Assembly (NCBI GenBank): GCA_036498625.1
Contig: DASYFD010000233.1
Location: 1 to 19,547 of the forward strand
DNA from: VAZQ01 sp036498625
GTDB taxonomy: Bacteria > Pseudomonadota > Alphaproteobacteria > Rhizobiales > Xanthobacteraceae
Length of the DNA: 19,547 nt
Reading direction: 5' to 3'
Position numbers and translations under genes: made by a program. A model generated the notes under the pieces. It had not been told where the DNA came from, ran no database searches, and worked only from the letters and a program-made list of their open reading frames with translations. Below, in pieces: positions 7,252-15,277 of this stretch. Each line of letters opens with the position of its first letter. Positions within the stretch are counted from its first letter, which is position 1.

Positions 7252-9876
7252 ATGAACGAAACGCATTCCAGTTTTTCGTCTTGCGGCAAGGCCTATGTTT
7301 TCCATGATGTGCGCGCGGCGCTCGGCGCCGACACGCAGGCGCGGCTGCCCTATGTGGCGCGGGTGCTGGCGGAAAACCTCTTGCGTCATCTCGGCAAGCC
7401 GGGCGTCACGCCGGACGTTCTGCACGCGCTCGCCGATCCCGCCGTTGCGCCCGATGCGGTCGCGCTGCCGCTGCATGCGCCCCGCGTCCTGGTGCCGGAT
7501 TCCTCCGGCATCCCGGTGCTGATGGACCTTGCCGCGTTGCGCTCGGCGGTGGCCAGACGGGGAGGGGATCCGGCGCGTGTCAACGCCAGGGTGCCGATGA
7601 CTTTCGTGGTGGACCACTCGCTCCAGGTCGATGTCGCGGCATCACCCGACGCCGAGGAGATAAACCTCAAGCGCGAGTTCGAGCGCAACGGCGAGCGCTA
7701 CCGGTTCTTGAAATGGGCCGAGCAGGCGTTCGACGGCTTGAGCGTGTTTCCGCCGGGCGCCGGCATCATTCACCAGGTCCATCTAGAGCAGGTCGCTGCC
7801 GTCACGCTGCTCGATCGGTCGCGCACGCCCCCGGTGGCATTTCCGGATTTCGCCATCGCGGGCGACTCGCACACCCCGATGGTGAATGCTCTGGGCGTGC
7901 TTGGCTGGGGCGTGGGAGGTATCGAGATCGAGACCATCGTGCTGGGACAGCCCTACATTTTCCCGAAGCCGGAATTCGTCGGTGTCCGTCTCGATGGGGC
8001 GTTGGCGCCCGGCATCACCGTGACCGACCTGGCATTGACCTTGACCGAAGAGTTGCGCTCAGCCGGCGTGGTCGGAGCCTGTGTCGAGTTCTTCGGCCCG
8101 GCCGCCGGGGCGCTCAGCGTCCCCGACCGTGCGACCCTCGCCAATATGGCGCCGGAATATGGAGCGACCACGGGCTTCTGGCCCGTGGATGAGCAGACCA
8201 TAGCCTATCTGCGGATGACCGGCCGCGCGGCCGAGCATGTCGATCTGGTGAAAGCGCACGCCCGCGCCGCCGGTCTCTTCCGCGGCGCCGATGCGCCTGA
8301 TCCGGTTTACGACCGCGTGATTGCGTTCGATCTCGGCCGGGTCCGGCGTACCATCGCGGGCCCGGGCATGCCGCATGTCCGGCAGGATACTTCCAGTGTC
8401 GCGGCGAGCTTCCGCGAACGCGCCAAAGCCGCGGTCGGCAAACCGCGCGCACCCGACGCCCTGCCCGAAGGCGCCATCGGGATTGCGGCCATCACCTCCT
8501 GCACCAACACGTCCAATCCGCACGGGATGATCCGCGCCGGGCTTGTCGCCAAGGCCGCGGTCGAGCGCGGTCTGCAATCCGCGCCATGGGTCAAGACCTC
8601 GCTCGCGCCCGGCTCGCGCGCCGTCACCACCTATCTGGAGCGCGCCGGGTTGCTGGCGCCGCTGGAGGCGCTCGGTTTTGGCGTCATCGGCTATGGCTGC
8701 ACCACCTGCGCCGGCAAGTCGGGGCCGCTCAAGCCGGTTGCCGCGAGCGCCGTGGAGCAGGACGGCCTCGCCCTTGCGGCTGTCCTGTCGGGCAACCGCA
8801 ATTTCGATGGCCGCATCCACCGCCAGGTGGGGGCAAACTATCTCTGCTCGCCGGCGCTGGTGGTCGCCTTCGCGCTGGCCGGGCGCGTGACCATCGATAT
8901 CGACCACGATGCGATCGGCAACGGTGCCGGCGGCGCCCCGGTCTTCCTGCGCGATCTCTGGCCCGACGATGTCGAGGTCGATGCCGTTGTCGGGCGGACC
9001 GTCACGTCCGAAATCTTCGTCAGCACCGCGCAGGCAAGTCCCCGGGTGCAGGCCAGCTGGGACGCGCTCGAGGCACAGCACGGAACCTTGTTCCATTGGG
9101 ATGCCGCTTCGAGCTACATCGTCGAGCCGCCGTTCTTCGCGTCCAACGACGTCGGATTTGCGAACGCGCAGCGCATCGAAGGCGTGCGCGTACTCGCCGT
9201 CTATGGCGACAACCTGAATACCGATCATGTATCGCCCGGCGGCGAGATCCCCCCGGACAGTCCGGCGGGACAATATCTTCAGTCGCTGGGCGTGAAGCCC
9301 GCGGCCTTCAACAGCTATGTGGGCCGGCGCGGCAACCATCATGTCATGATGCGCGGCACCTACGGCAATGTGCGCATCCGCAATCGCATGGCCGACGGCC
9401 GCGAGGGGTGGTGGACGAAAATCCATCCCGAAGGCGAGGCGATCACCATACCCGACGCCGCCCTGCGCTACCGCGCGCGCCATGTTCCGCTGATCGTTCT
9501 CGGCGGGCACAATTTCGGCGCCGGCAGCAGCCGCGACTGGGCCGCCAAAGGGCCAGCCCTGCTCGGCGTGCGCGCCGTGATCGCCCGCTCGTTCGAGCGT
9601 ATCCACCGTTCCAACCTGATCGGCGTGGGCGTGGTCCCGCTCTTGTTCGCGGACCGAGAGAGCGTCGACGCGCTCGCGCTCGACGGCAGCGAGGAATTTT
9701 CCTTCGACGGCATCGCTGACGGCATCGCCCGGCGCGCAGCGATCGGCGTCATGGCGCGCCGCTCCGGCGGCGAGGCGCTGCGCCTCGAGGTCACCGCCGA
9801 CGTCCGCTCCGCCGCCGAAGTCGATCTGCTGCAGCGCGGCGGCATGTTTCAGGCCGCCTTGGAGGCATCGCTGTGA
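7252..9876 (+). CDS. acnA: Aconitate hydratase, AcnA/IRP type
   Basis: An 874-residue aconitase from ATG 7252 (a GTG at 7195 in frame would add 19 residues; neither has a strong ribosome site). The three [4Fe-4S] cysteines are present: C417 in ITSCTNTSNP, and C483 and C486 in GYGCTTCAGKSG, with the spacing of E. coli AcnA. Active-site NRNF (515-518), GDNLNTDHVSPGG, GRRGNHHVMMRGT and the swivel-domain SSRDWAAKG are also present. AcnA-type enzymes interconvert citrate and isocitrate through cis-aconitate; relatives hydrate 2-methylaconitate. The usual GCTTCIGNSG is GCTTCAGKSG here. It opens an operon: its stop overlaps the GTG of the next gene. Being next to PrpD-like and PrpB-like genes rather than TCA-cycle genes suggests a dedicated catabolic paralogue. 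The symbol denotes the family. Confidence 0.93.
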   Translation: MNETHSSFSSCGKAYVFHDVRAALGADTQARLPYVARVLAENLLRHLGKPGVTPDVLHALADPAVAPDAVALPLHAPRVLVPDSSGIPVLMDLAALRSAVARRGGDPARVNARVPMTFVVDHSLQVDVAASPDAEEINLKREFERNGERYRFLKWAEQAFDGLSVFPPGAGIIHQVHLEQVAAVTLLDRSRTPPVAFPDFAIAGDSHTPMVNALGVLGWGVGGIEIETIVLGQPYIFPKPEFVGVRLDGALAPGITVTDLALTLTEELRSAGVVGACVEFFGPAAGALSVPDRATLANMAPEYGATTGFWPVDEQTIAYLRMTGRAAEHVDLVKAHARAAGLFRGADAPDPVYDRVIAFDLGRVRRTIAGPGMPHVRQDTSSVAASFRERAKAAVGKPRAPDALPEGAIGIAAITSCTNTSNPHGMIRAGLVAKAAVERGLQSAPWVKTSLAPGSRAVTTYLERAGLLAPLEALGFGVIGYGCTTCAGKSGPLKPVAASAVEQDGLALAAVLSGNRNFDGRIHRQVGANYLCSPALVVAFALAGRVTIDIDHDAIGNGAGGAPVFLRDLWPDDVEVDAVVGRTVTSEIFVSTAQASPRVQASWDALEAQHGTLFHWDAASSYIVEPPFFASNDVGFANAQRIEGVRVLAVYGDNLNTDHVSPGGEIPPDSPAGQYLQSLGVKPAAFNSYVGRRGNHHVMMRGTYGNVRIRNRMADGREGWWTKIHPEGEAITIPDAALRYRARHVPLIVLGGHNFGAGSSRDWAAKGPALLGVRAVIARSFERIHRSNLIGVGVVPLLFADRESVDALALDGSEEFSFDGIADGIARRAAIGVMARRSGGEALRLEVTADVRSAAEVDLLQRGGMFQAALEASL

Positions 9877-11249
9877 CCATCACCCACCGGCTCTGCGAAA
9901 AGATCGTCGCCACCACGGCGGACCACATGGGCGAGGCTGCCATCGCCAAGGCGCGCCAGCTCGTCGTCGATGGTGTCGCGGTCGCGGTGGCCGGCGCCCG
10001 CATCGAGGAAGCGCCGAAAATCGTCGCCGGCTATCTGCGTGGCCAGGGCTCGAAGCCGCAGTGCTCGGCGCTCGGTTTCGATTTTCGCCTCGCGCCAGTT
10101 CCGGCCGCCCTCCTCAATGCCACCTCCATGCATGTGCTCGACTTCGAGCCCATGTGGACGCCGGCGACGCACGCGCTGTCGCCGGCGCTCGCCGCGGCCC
10201 TGGCGCTGGCGGAATCGATCGGCGCCAGTGGCCGCGCTGTCCTGGCCGCAGTCGTCAAGGGCGTCGAGATCCAGGGCTGGATCCGGCAGGCCAGCGGCCA
10301 CGTGGCATCCCGCGATTTCAAGTTTCATCCGCCCGGCATGGTGGGCCCGATCGGCGCGGCGGTTGCGGCGTCCAATCTGCTGCAGCTTGACGCCTCTGCC
10401 CTTGCCCATGCGATCGGCATCGCCACCTCGCGCTGCGGCAGCCTCACCAGCAACACCGGCACCATGACCAAGTCGACCCATTGCGGCTATGCGGCATCGC
10501 TTGGTCTCGAATCGGCACTGCTGGCGGCAAGCGGCTTCACCGGAGACGACAACGCCTTTGACAGCGCGGCTGGCTACGCCGCGATCTTCTTGCCGCCCGG
10601 CTTCGACCGCGAGATGCTCATGCGTTTCGGCGCGCCGTTCCGGCTGGTCGACCCCGGCTTCACGCTGAAGATTTTTCCGTGCAAGTTCACCACCCACTAC
10701 GGCATCACTGCCGCTCTGGCGGCGCGTCCGCGCCTGCCCTCGGCCGATGCGATCCGGGCGCTGCGGATGCTCGCGCCCATCGTTCCAACCGGCGACCGCC
10801 CGCATCCCAGGGCCGGGCTCGAAGGCAAGTTCAGCGTGCAATATACGCTCGCGGCGGCATTGCTCGACGGCGCCGTCACGCTGTCGAGCTTTACGGACGA
10901 GCGCCTGCACCGCTCTGACATGCAGGCGCTGCTCCCCAAGATCGCCGTCACCATGTCGCCGGATATCACCACGCAATACAACGCCGGCCGCTATGTCGAT
11001 CTGGAGATCGAGCTTGCCGACGGCACGATCCTGCGCGAGCGTTGCGAGCGGCCGCGCGGTTCCTGGGGCGCCGAGCCGATCTCCACAGCCGAGCACATCG
11101 TGAAGGTGCGGGATTGCCTTGCCGGTTCCGTGGCGCCCGCAGCGATCGAAGAGTTCTTGGAGCTCGGCAGCCGGTTCGAGCAGCTGGACGGGGAAGGCGT
11201 GCGCCGCATGCTCGCGCTGGCGTGCCGCGATGGTGCGCCATGCTGCTGA
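9873..11249 (+). CDS. MmgE/PrpD family protein, cytoplasmic, divergent subfamily
   Basis: A 458-residue protein starting at a GTG that overlaps the aconitase stop (GTGA, 9873-9876), with GGAGG eight bases upstream; this indicates translational coupling. It has no signal peptide. Family features include ARQLVVDGVAVAVAG (27-41), PPGMVGPIGAAVAASNLL, and TGTMTKSTHCGYAASLGLES (195-214) carrying the conserved lysine K200. The region that is usually an HALDFDD..HP-type motif reads MHVLDFEPMWTPATHALSP (86-104), so the first acidic pair and the His-Pro dipeptide are changed. Its reaction may be dehydration, decarboxylation or epimerisation of a polycarboxylate. Being fused to the aconitase by overlap strongly suggests that the two act on the same compound, as PrpD and AcnA/AcnD do in the methylcitrate route. 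Confidence 0.88.
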   Translation: MTITHRLCEKIVATTADHMGEAAIAKARQLVVDGVAVAVAGARIEEAPKIVAGYLRGQGSKPQCSALGFDFRLAPVPAALLNATSMHVLDFEPMWTPATHALSPALAAALALAESIGASGRAVLAAVVKGVEIQGWIRQASGHVASRDFKFHPPGMVGPIGAAVAASNLLQLDASALAHAIGIATSRCGSLTSNTGTMTKSTHCGYAASLGLESALLAASGFTGDDNAFDSAAGYAAIFLPPGFDREMLMRFGAPFRLVDPGFTLKIFPCKFTTHYGITAALAARPRLPSADAIRALRMLAPIVPTGDRPHPRAGLEGKFSVQYTLAAALLDGAVTLSSFTDERLHRSDMQALLPKIAVTMSPDITTQYNAGRYVDLEIELADGTILRERCERPRGSWGAEPISTAEHIVKVRDCLAGSVAPAAIEEFLELGSRFEQLDGEGVRRMLALACRDGAPCC

Positions 11250-12340
11250 TCGACAACGATACCGTCAAGCGCGTGCTGACCATGCGGGAATGCATCGAGG
11301 CGCAGGAGCGCGCCTTTGCGGGCACGCTCACCGGCGCGTCGGTCTCGCGTCCCCGCATCGACATGTTCGTTCCGTGCGAACGTGCGGATGCCTACTATCG
11401 CTGGGGCTCGGTCGAGGGCGCGAGCGACGGCGTGCTGGCGGTCAGGCTCAAGTCGGACATCATGAGCTGGCCGGAAGGCCCGAACGGCACCCGCACCGAG
11501 ACCAAATACTGCATTCGCCCGGGCACCTATTGCGGGCTGGTGCTGCTGTTCAGCACGCAGGACGGCGCGCCCCTCGCCATCATCAATGACGGCTACCTCC
11601 AGCACATGCGCGTCGGCGGATCGGCGGCCGTGGGCGCGCGGCTCCTGGCGCGCAAGAATGCGCGGGCGGTCGGGATGATCGGCTCCGGCGGCATGGCGCG
11701 CACCGTGCTCGAAGCGCTGGTGGAGGTGCGCGACATCAAGACCGTGAAGGTCTACAGCCGCGTCGCCGCCAACCGCGATGCATTCGCGACAGAGATGACC
11801 GAGCACCTGCATGTGTCGGTCGAGCCGGTCGCCAGCGCCCGCGAGGCGGTCCGCGGCGCCGATATCCTGGCCACCTGCACCGACAGCATGGATCCGGTGA
11901 TCGAAGGCGGCTCATTCGAGCCCGGCATGCATGTCGTCAATATCGGCCCCCATGACCTCGGACCGGACGCGGCGGCGCGCATGGACTTGGTCATCAGGCA
12001 GGGCATCGAGGCGCTGCCGATGCCGGAAGACGGCGTGTTTCGCAAGGGTGTCGGCCACAGCCACGGCGCGTTTGTCGGCGGCAGCCCGCAAGAGCAGGCG
12101 CGGCTGCCGAAGTCGTCACCCAAGCGGGTCGCGCCATCGCCGGGCCCGCTCTATGCGGACGTCATTTCCGGCCAGGCGCCGGGCCGCACCAGTTCTGACC
12201 AGGTCACTCAATACCGGCCGGTCGGAAACTGGGGCCTGCAATTCTCCAGCGTCGGCGCGGTGGTGTATCGCCGGGCGCAGGAGCAAGGTCTCGGCCGTGT
12301 GCTGCCGACCGAATGGTTCTTGCAGGACATCAAGAACTGA
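11240..12340 (+). CDS. Ornithine cyclodeaminase / mu-crystallin family NAD(P)-dependent protein
   Basis: A 366-residue protein whose ATG lies inside the end of the preceding gene (10-base overlap), without a clear ribosome site, so it is probably translated by coupling. It shows the fold in order: VRLKSD with the candidate catalytic lysine K71, INDGYLQHMRVGGSAAVGARLLA (115-137, an inter-domain region with R124), the Rossmann motif GMIGSGGMA (145-153), and ADILATCTDS. The C-terminus has the family pattern ADVISGQAPGRTSSDQVT. Proven members include ornithine cyclodeaminase, alanine dehydrogenase, ketimine reductase, iminosuccinate reductase (BhcD) and SbnB-type enzymes, so the substrate cannot be read from sequence. 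Context suggests reduction or deamination of an imino- or amino-carboxylate derived from the aconitase/PrpD steps. Confidence 0.88.
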   Translation: MLLIDNDTVKRVLTMRECIEAQERAFAGTLTGASVSRPRIDMFVPCERADAYYRWGSVEGASDGVLAVRLKSDIMSWPEGPNGTRTETKYCIRPGTYCGLVLLFSTQDGAPLAIINDGYLQHMRVGGSAAVGARLLARKNARAVGMIGSGGMARTVLEALVEVRDIKTVKVYSRVAANRDAFATEMTEHLHVSVEPVASAREAVRGADILATCTDSMDPVIEGGSFEPGMHVVNIGPHDLGPDAAARMDLVIRQGIEALPMPEDGVFRKGVGHSHGAFVGGSPQEQARLPKSSPKRVAPSPGPLYADVISGQAPGRTSSDQVTQYRPVGNWGLQFSSVGAVVYRRAQEQGLGRVLPTEWFLQDIKN

Positions 12341-12714
12341 TGCCGCCAGTACTTTGACACAGTGATTTTGAGTGGTTGGGCGCTCAATCCTCATCCTGAG
12401 GAGGCCGCGCCCCTTCGCGCGGCCGTCTCGAAGGATGCGGCCCAGGCAGCGTCGCGTGCGCGGCCATGGTTCGAGACGCGCGGGCACATGCCCGCGCTCC
12501 TCACCATGAGGCTGAAAGAGTCAAAATCCAGGACCCTTCTGCAGACGCGACGAGATGTAGCTTTTGCCGGGGACCTGCCGGTGGTATATGCGGACTTCCC
12601 TTTGTTTCGGCGACAGCGCGAGTGCCTCGGGCCGGCGGGCATTTCCAGGCGCCAATTGAGATCGGTCCGCGACGGCGCATTGGTGTTATCGCGCCGTATC
12701 CTTGGAGCGACGCC
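12341..12714. other. Intergenic region between the aconitase operon and the second TctC gene
   Basis: This 374-base stretch holds the family B hairpin repeat (12389-12511). The remaining roughly 200 bases before the TctC-type ATG presumably contain its promoter, but I see no clear -35/-10 pair or further structure. Open frames across it are read-throughs of the repeat. Confidence 0.7.
12389..12511. repeat. Intergenic hairpin repeat, family B (CCTCATCCTGAGGAG type)
   Basis: A 123-base element bounded by inverted ends: CCTCATCCTGAGGAG at the left and CTCCTCACCATGAGG at the right. Inside, TCTCGAAGGATG is answered by CATGGTTCGAGA, so the element can fold back on itself. The same design is familiar from many intergenic copies in Bradyrhizobium-like genomes. 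It occurs once here, between the ornithine cyclodeaminase-family gene and the second TctC gene. It contains no transposase and looks like a REP/MITE-type element. Confidence 0.75.
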
Positions 12715-13692
12715 ATGAAGCTTCCCCGCCGAGGATTTCTGCGTCTCGCCGTAACCGCCACGGCGATGCCGGCGGTGGCGCGGGTCGCAACCGCGCAGGC
12801 CTATCCAGCGCGGCCGGTGCGCATCATCGTCGGGTTTGCCGCCGGCGGCTCCAGCGACATCGGCGCGCGCCTGATCGGACAATGGCTGCAGGAGCGGCTC
12901 GGCCAGCCGTTCGTGATCGAGAACCGGGCCGGCGCCGCCACCAATATCGCAACCGAGACGGTCGTGCACGCGGCGCCCGACGGCTATACGCTCCTGATGG
13001 TTGGCCCCTCGAGCACCATCAACGCGACGCTCTACGACAAGCTCAGCTTCGTGTTTCTGCGCGACATCGCGCCGGTTGCGAGCACGATCAGGCAACCTCA
13101 GATGATTTTGGCCAACCCCTCGTTGCCGGCCAAGACCATTCCGGAGCTGATCGCCTACGCCAAGGCCAACCCGGGCAAGATCACGATTGCATCGGCCGGC
13201 ACGGGATCGAGCGGTCATCTGGCCGGCGAATTGTTCAAGATGATGGCCGGCGTCAACATGCTGCACGTGCCGTATCGCGGCGCCGGGCCGGCGTTGACCG
13301 ATCTTCTGGGCGGGCAGGTGCTGACCGGCGTCACCGGCATTTCGGGCTCGATCGAGCAGGTCAGGAACGGCAAGCTGCGCGCCCTTGCGGTCACCACCAC
13401 GGCGCGCGCGGCCGCGCTGCCGGAGGTTCCGACCGTGGGCGAATTTCTGCCCGGCTTCGACGCCGGCGACGTGCTCGGGGTGGGGGCGCCCAAAGACACG
13501 CCACCGGAGATCATCGACAAGCTCAACCGGGAGATCAACGCCGCGCTCGCCGACCCCAAGCTGAGCGCGCGCTTTGCCGATCTGGGCGGCACCCCGCTGG
13601 CGCTCACCCCGGCCCAGTACGGCAAGCTCTTGGCGGACGAGACCGAGAAATGGGGCAAGGTTATCCGATCAGCCAACATCAAGTCGGAATAG
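12715..13692 (+). CDS. TctC/Bug family substrate-binding protein (paralogue of the one at 1197)
   Basis: A 325-residue protein starting at ATG 12715, with GGAG seven bases before it; the longer open frame upstream crosses a repeat and is rejected. The N-terminus MKLPRRGFLRLAVTA is a twin-arginine-type signal (PRRGFLR) with cleavage near TAQA before YPARPVR. Hallmarks are YPARPVRIIVGFAAGG, NATLYDKLSFVFLRDIAPVA, ELIAYAKANPGKI, HVPYRG and WGKVIRSANIK. By eye more than half of the positions match the protein at 1197, and the length is identical, so they are paralogues with ligand-facing differences (GITPD against GSSDI in the first loop). Position directly after the aconitase operon suggests that it captures the compound that this operon degrades. 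No TctA/TctB permease is present in the window. Confidence 0.92.
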   Translation: MKLPRRGFLRLAVTATAMPAVARVATAQAYPARPVRIIVGFAAGGSSDIGARLIGQWLQERLGQPFVIENRAGAATNIATETVVHAAPDGYTLLMVGPSSTINATLYDKLSFVFLRDIAPVASTIRQPQMILANPSLPAKTIPELIAYAKANPGKITIASAGTGSSGHLAGELFKMMAGVNMLHVPYRGAGPALTDLLGGQVLTGVTGISGSIEQVRNGKLRALAVTTTARAAALPEVPTVGEFLPGFDAGDVLGVGAPKDTPPEIIDKLNREINAALADPKLSARFADLGGTPLALTPAQYGKLLADETEKWGKVIRSANIKSE

Positions 13693-13737
13693 CGCGGCAC
13701 GCGCTGGATTAGGCAAAATGAACTGCAATCACCCACT

Positions 13738-13845
13738 CGTCATGGCCGGGCTTGTCCCGGCCATCCACGCCTCGCTTTCTGGCGCGAAAGACGTGGGTGC
13801 CCGGCGCAAGGCCGGGCATGACGACGGGGAGACTGTGCGTCAACG
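13738..13845. repeat. Intergenic hairpin repeat, family A, copy 1
   Basis: The element starts CGTCATGGCCGGGCTTG and its inverted partner GGCCGGGCATGACG ends at 13823; inner arms CATCCACG and CGTGGGTG also pair. A right flank GGGGAGACTGTGCGTCAACGC is shared with the copy at 19128. It lies between the second TctC gene and the alpha/beta hydrolase gene. Read as protein in one frame it gives the widely misannotated MAGLVPAIHA string. Confidence 0.82.
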
Positions 13846-13884
13846 CAGCCGGAAACCACTGTCAGTGAACCGGGAAGCAGCATC

Positions 13885-15177
13885 ATGATGAGAATGGCAG
13901 CTATCGGGCTTGCAATGGCGTTGGGGGCGAATTCTGCCCTGGCGCAGAGCAACCCGCGCTACATCCAGTTTCAGCCCTCGGCGACCAAAGGCGCGCTTTA
14001 CACGCCTGACAGCGGGCCGGCCCCGACCGTGGCCTTCCTTACCATCCATCGCACAGCGAATTTCATGAACATGATTGCCACGCGGGAGCTTCCCAAACGC
14101 GGCTTCATGGTGCTCGGCATGAATCCGCGCTCCGACAACAACGAGGCGATCGTCAATTTCGAGAACATAGCGCTCGATATCAAGCAGGGCATCGAGTTCC
14201 TGCGCAAGCAGCCGGGCATCAGCAAGGTCATCCTGATCGGCTTCTCCGGCGGCGGACCCTCGACGACGTTCTATCAGGCGACGGCGGAGAAGGGCCCGTC
14301 CTACTGCCAGGGCCCTGGCAAGCTCACCCAGTGCACCAATGCCCTGGCGAATTTGCCGAAGGCCGACGGCATGCTGCTGCTCGATGCCCATCCGGGCAAC
14401 ACCGTGAACGCGATGCGCAGCCTCAACCCGGCCGTGCTCGACGAGAACGATCCCTCGAAGATCGATCCGGCGCTCGATCCGTTCGATGCCGGGAATGGAT
14501 ACAATTCGAACGGGCTGTCGGTCTATTCGAGCGAGTTCATGCAGCGCTATTTCGCGGCCCAGGCGGCGCGCATGAACCGGCTGATCGACAAGGCCTTGGC
14601 CATGCGCGAGGAGATCAAGCAGGGCGGGGGCAAGACCACCGACGACGCGCCCTTCATCGTCTATCGCAACCGCGCGCGGCTGATGGATTTTTCCATGAGC
14701 GTGCATCCCGGCACGACGCGGCCGCAAAAGCTCCTCAAGAACGACGGCTCGATATCGACCGAAATTGTACGCTCCGTCCGCGTTGCCGTCGACAACGCCA
14801 AGCTGGACAAGACGCTCTCGAACGGCACCATGTTCCTGACCCTCACGTCGTTCCTGAGCGCCAATGCCATCCGGGCCAAGGATTCGATCACCGATATCGA
14901 CTGGTGCTCCAGCAACAACTCGACACCGTGCGCGCTGCGCCAGATCACGGTGCCGATCCTGGTCACCGCGATGGGCGGGCACTATTTCATCGCCGACAAC
15001 GAGATCCACTATGACGTGGCGGCGAGCCAGGACAAGGATTTCATCGTGATCGAGGGCTCGGTGCACGGTCAGACGCCGTGCGAGGCCTGCTCCAAGGTGA
15101 CCGGACAGTCCTATTCCAATGTGACGAAGAACCTGTACGACTACGTCGCCGGATGGGCCGACACTCATTTCAAATAG
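13885..15177 (+). CDS. Secreted alpha/beta hydrolase
   Basis: A 430-residue protein with a Sec signal peptide (MMRMAAIGLAMALGANSALA, cleaved before Gln21). The nucleophile elbow is IGFSGGG, with Ser121; the likely catalytic His is H394 in EGSVHGQ, and an acid around D371 is possible, together forming an alpha/beta hydrolase triad. Six cysteines in the mature part (141, 150, 341, 349, 399, 402) occur in three close pairs, which suggests periplasmic disulfides. An insertion of roughly 150 residues between the nucleophile and the C-terminal core probably forms a lid. The start is supported by GGGAAGC upstream; the ATG three bases later is an alternative. Substrate is unknown: esterase, amidase or lactonase activity are all possible. 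It follows a family A repeat, so it is probably transcribed separately from the TctC gene. Confidence 0.82.
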   Translation: MMRMAAIGLAMALGANSALAQSNPRYIQFQPSATKGALYTPDSGPAPTVAFLTIHRTANFMNMIATRELPKRGFMVLGMNPRSDNNEAIVNFENIALDIKQGIEFLRKQPGISKVILIGFSGGGPSTTFYQATAEKGPSYCQGPGKLTQCTNALANLPKADGMLLLDAHPGNTVNAMRSLNPAVLDENDPSKIDPALDPFDAGNGYNSNGLSVYSSEFMQRYFAAQAARMNRLIDKALAMREEIKQGGGKTTDDAPFIVYRNRARLMDFSMSVHPGTTRPQKLLKNDGSISTEIVRSVRVAVDNAKLDKTLSNGTMFLTLTSFLSANAIRAKDSITDIDWCSSNNSTPCALRQITVPILVTAMGGHYFIADNEIHYDVAASQDKDFIVIEGSVHGQTPCEACSKVTGQSYSNVTKNLYDYVAGWADTHFK

Positions 15178-15277
15178 TGCGGCCCCGGCGACCGCGGATG
15201 AGCGAGCCCCACGACAAATCGACAAATCCCCGGAGATTGGGCGGGGAGCAATGATCGCCGCCTGCGGGCTTCCGGGC

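Noticed and set aside
7104..7289. N-terminal extension of the PrpB-like protein to 7289
   Set aside because: The extra 62 residues overlap the aconitase start region, have no similarity to the family, and a good ribosome site precedes the internal ATG at 7103.
8059..9606. Minus-strand open frame of 515 codons
   Set aside because: It is antisense to the aconitase, whose motifs are unmistakable, and has no family signature or ribosome site.
12362..12718. Plus-strand open frame containing HPEEAAPLRAAVSKDAAQ
   Set aside because: This is the translated family B repeat, a string often misannotated as a hypothetical protein.
3214..13845. CRISPR array or transposon made from the repeated elements
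   Set aside because: The repeats are single, widely spaced, palindromic intergenic elements without regular spacers, cas genes or a transposase.
13574..13888. Plus-strand open frame containing MAGLVPAIHA
   Set aside because: This is the translated family A repeat running out of the TctC gene, also a known misannotation.
13840..15225. Minus-strand open frame of 461 codons
   Set aside because: It is antisense to the secreted hydrolase gene, which has a signal peptide and nucleophile motif; the antisense product is rich in Arg, Gly and His without any domain.
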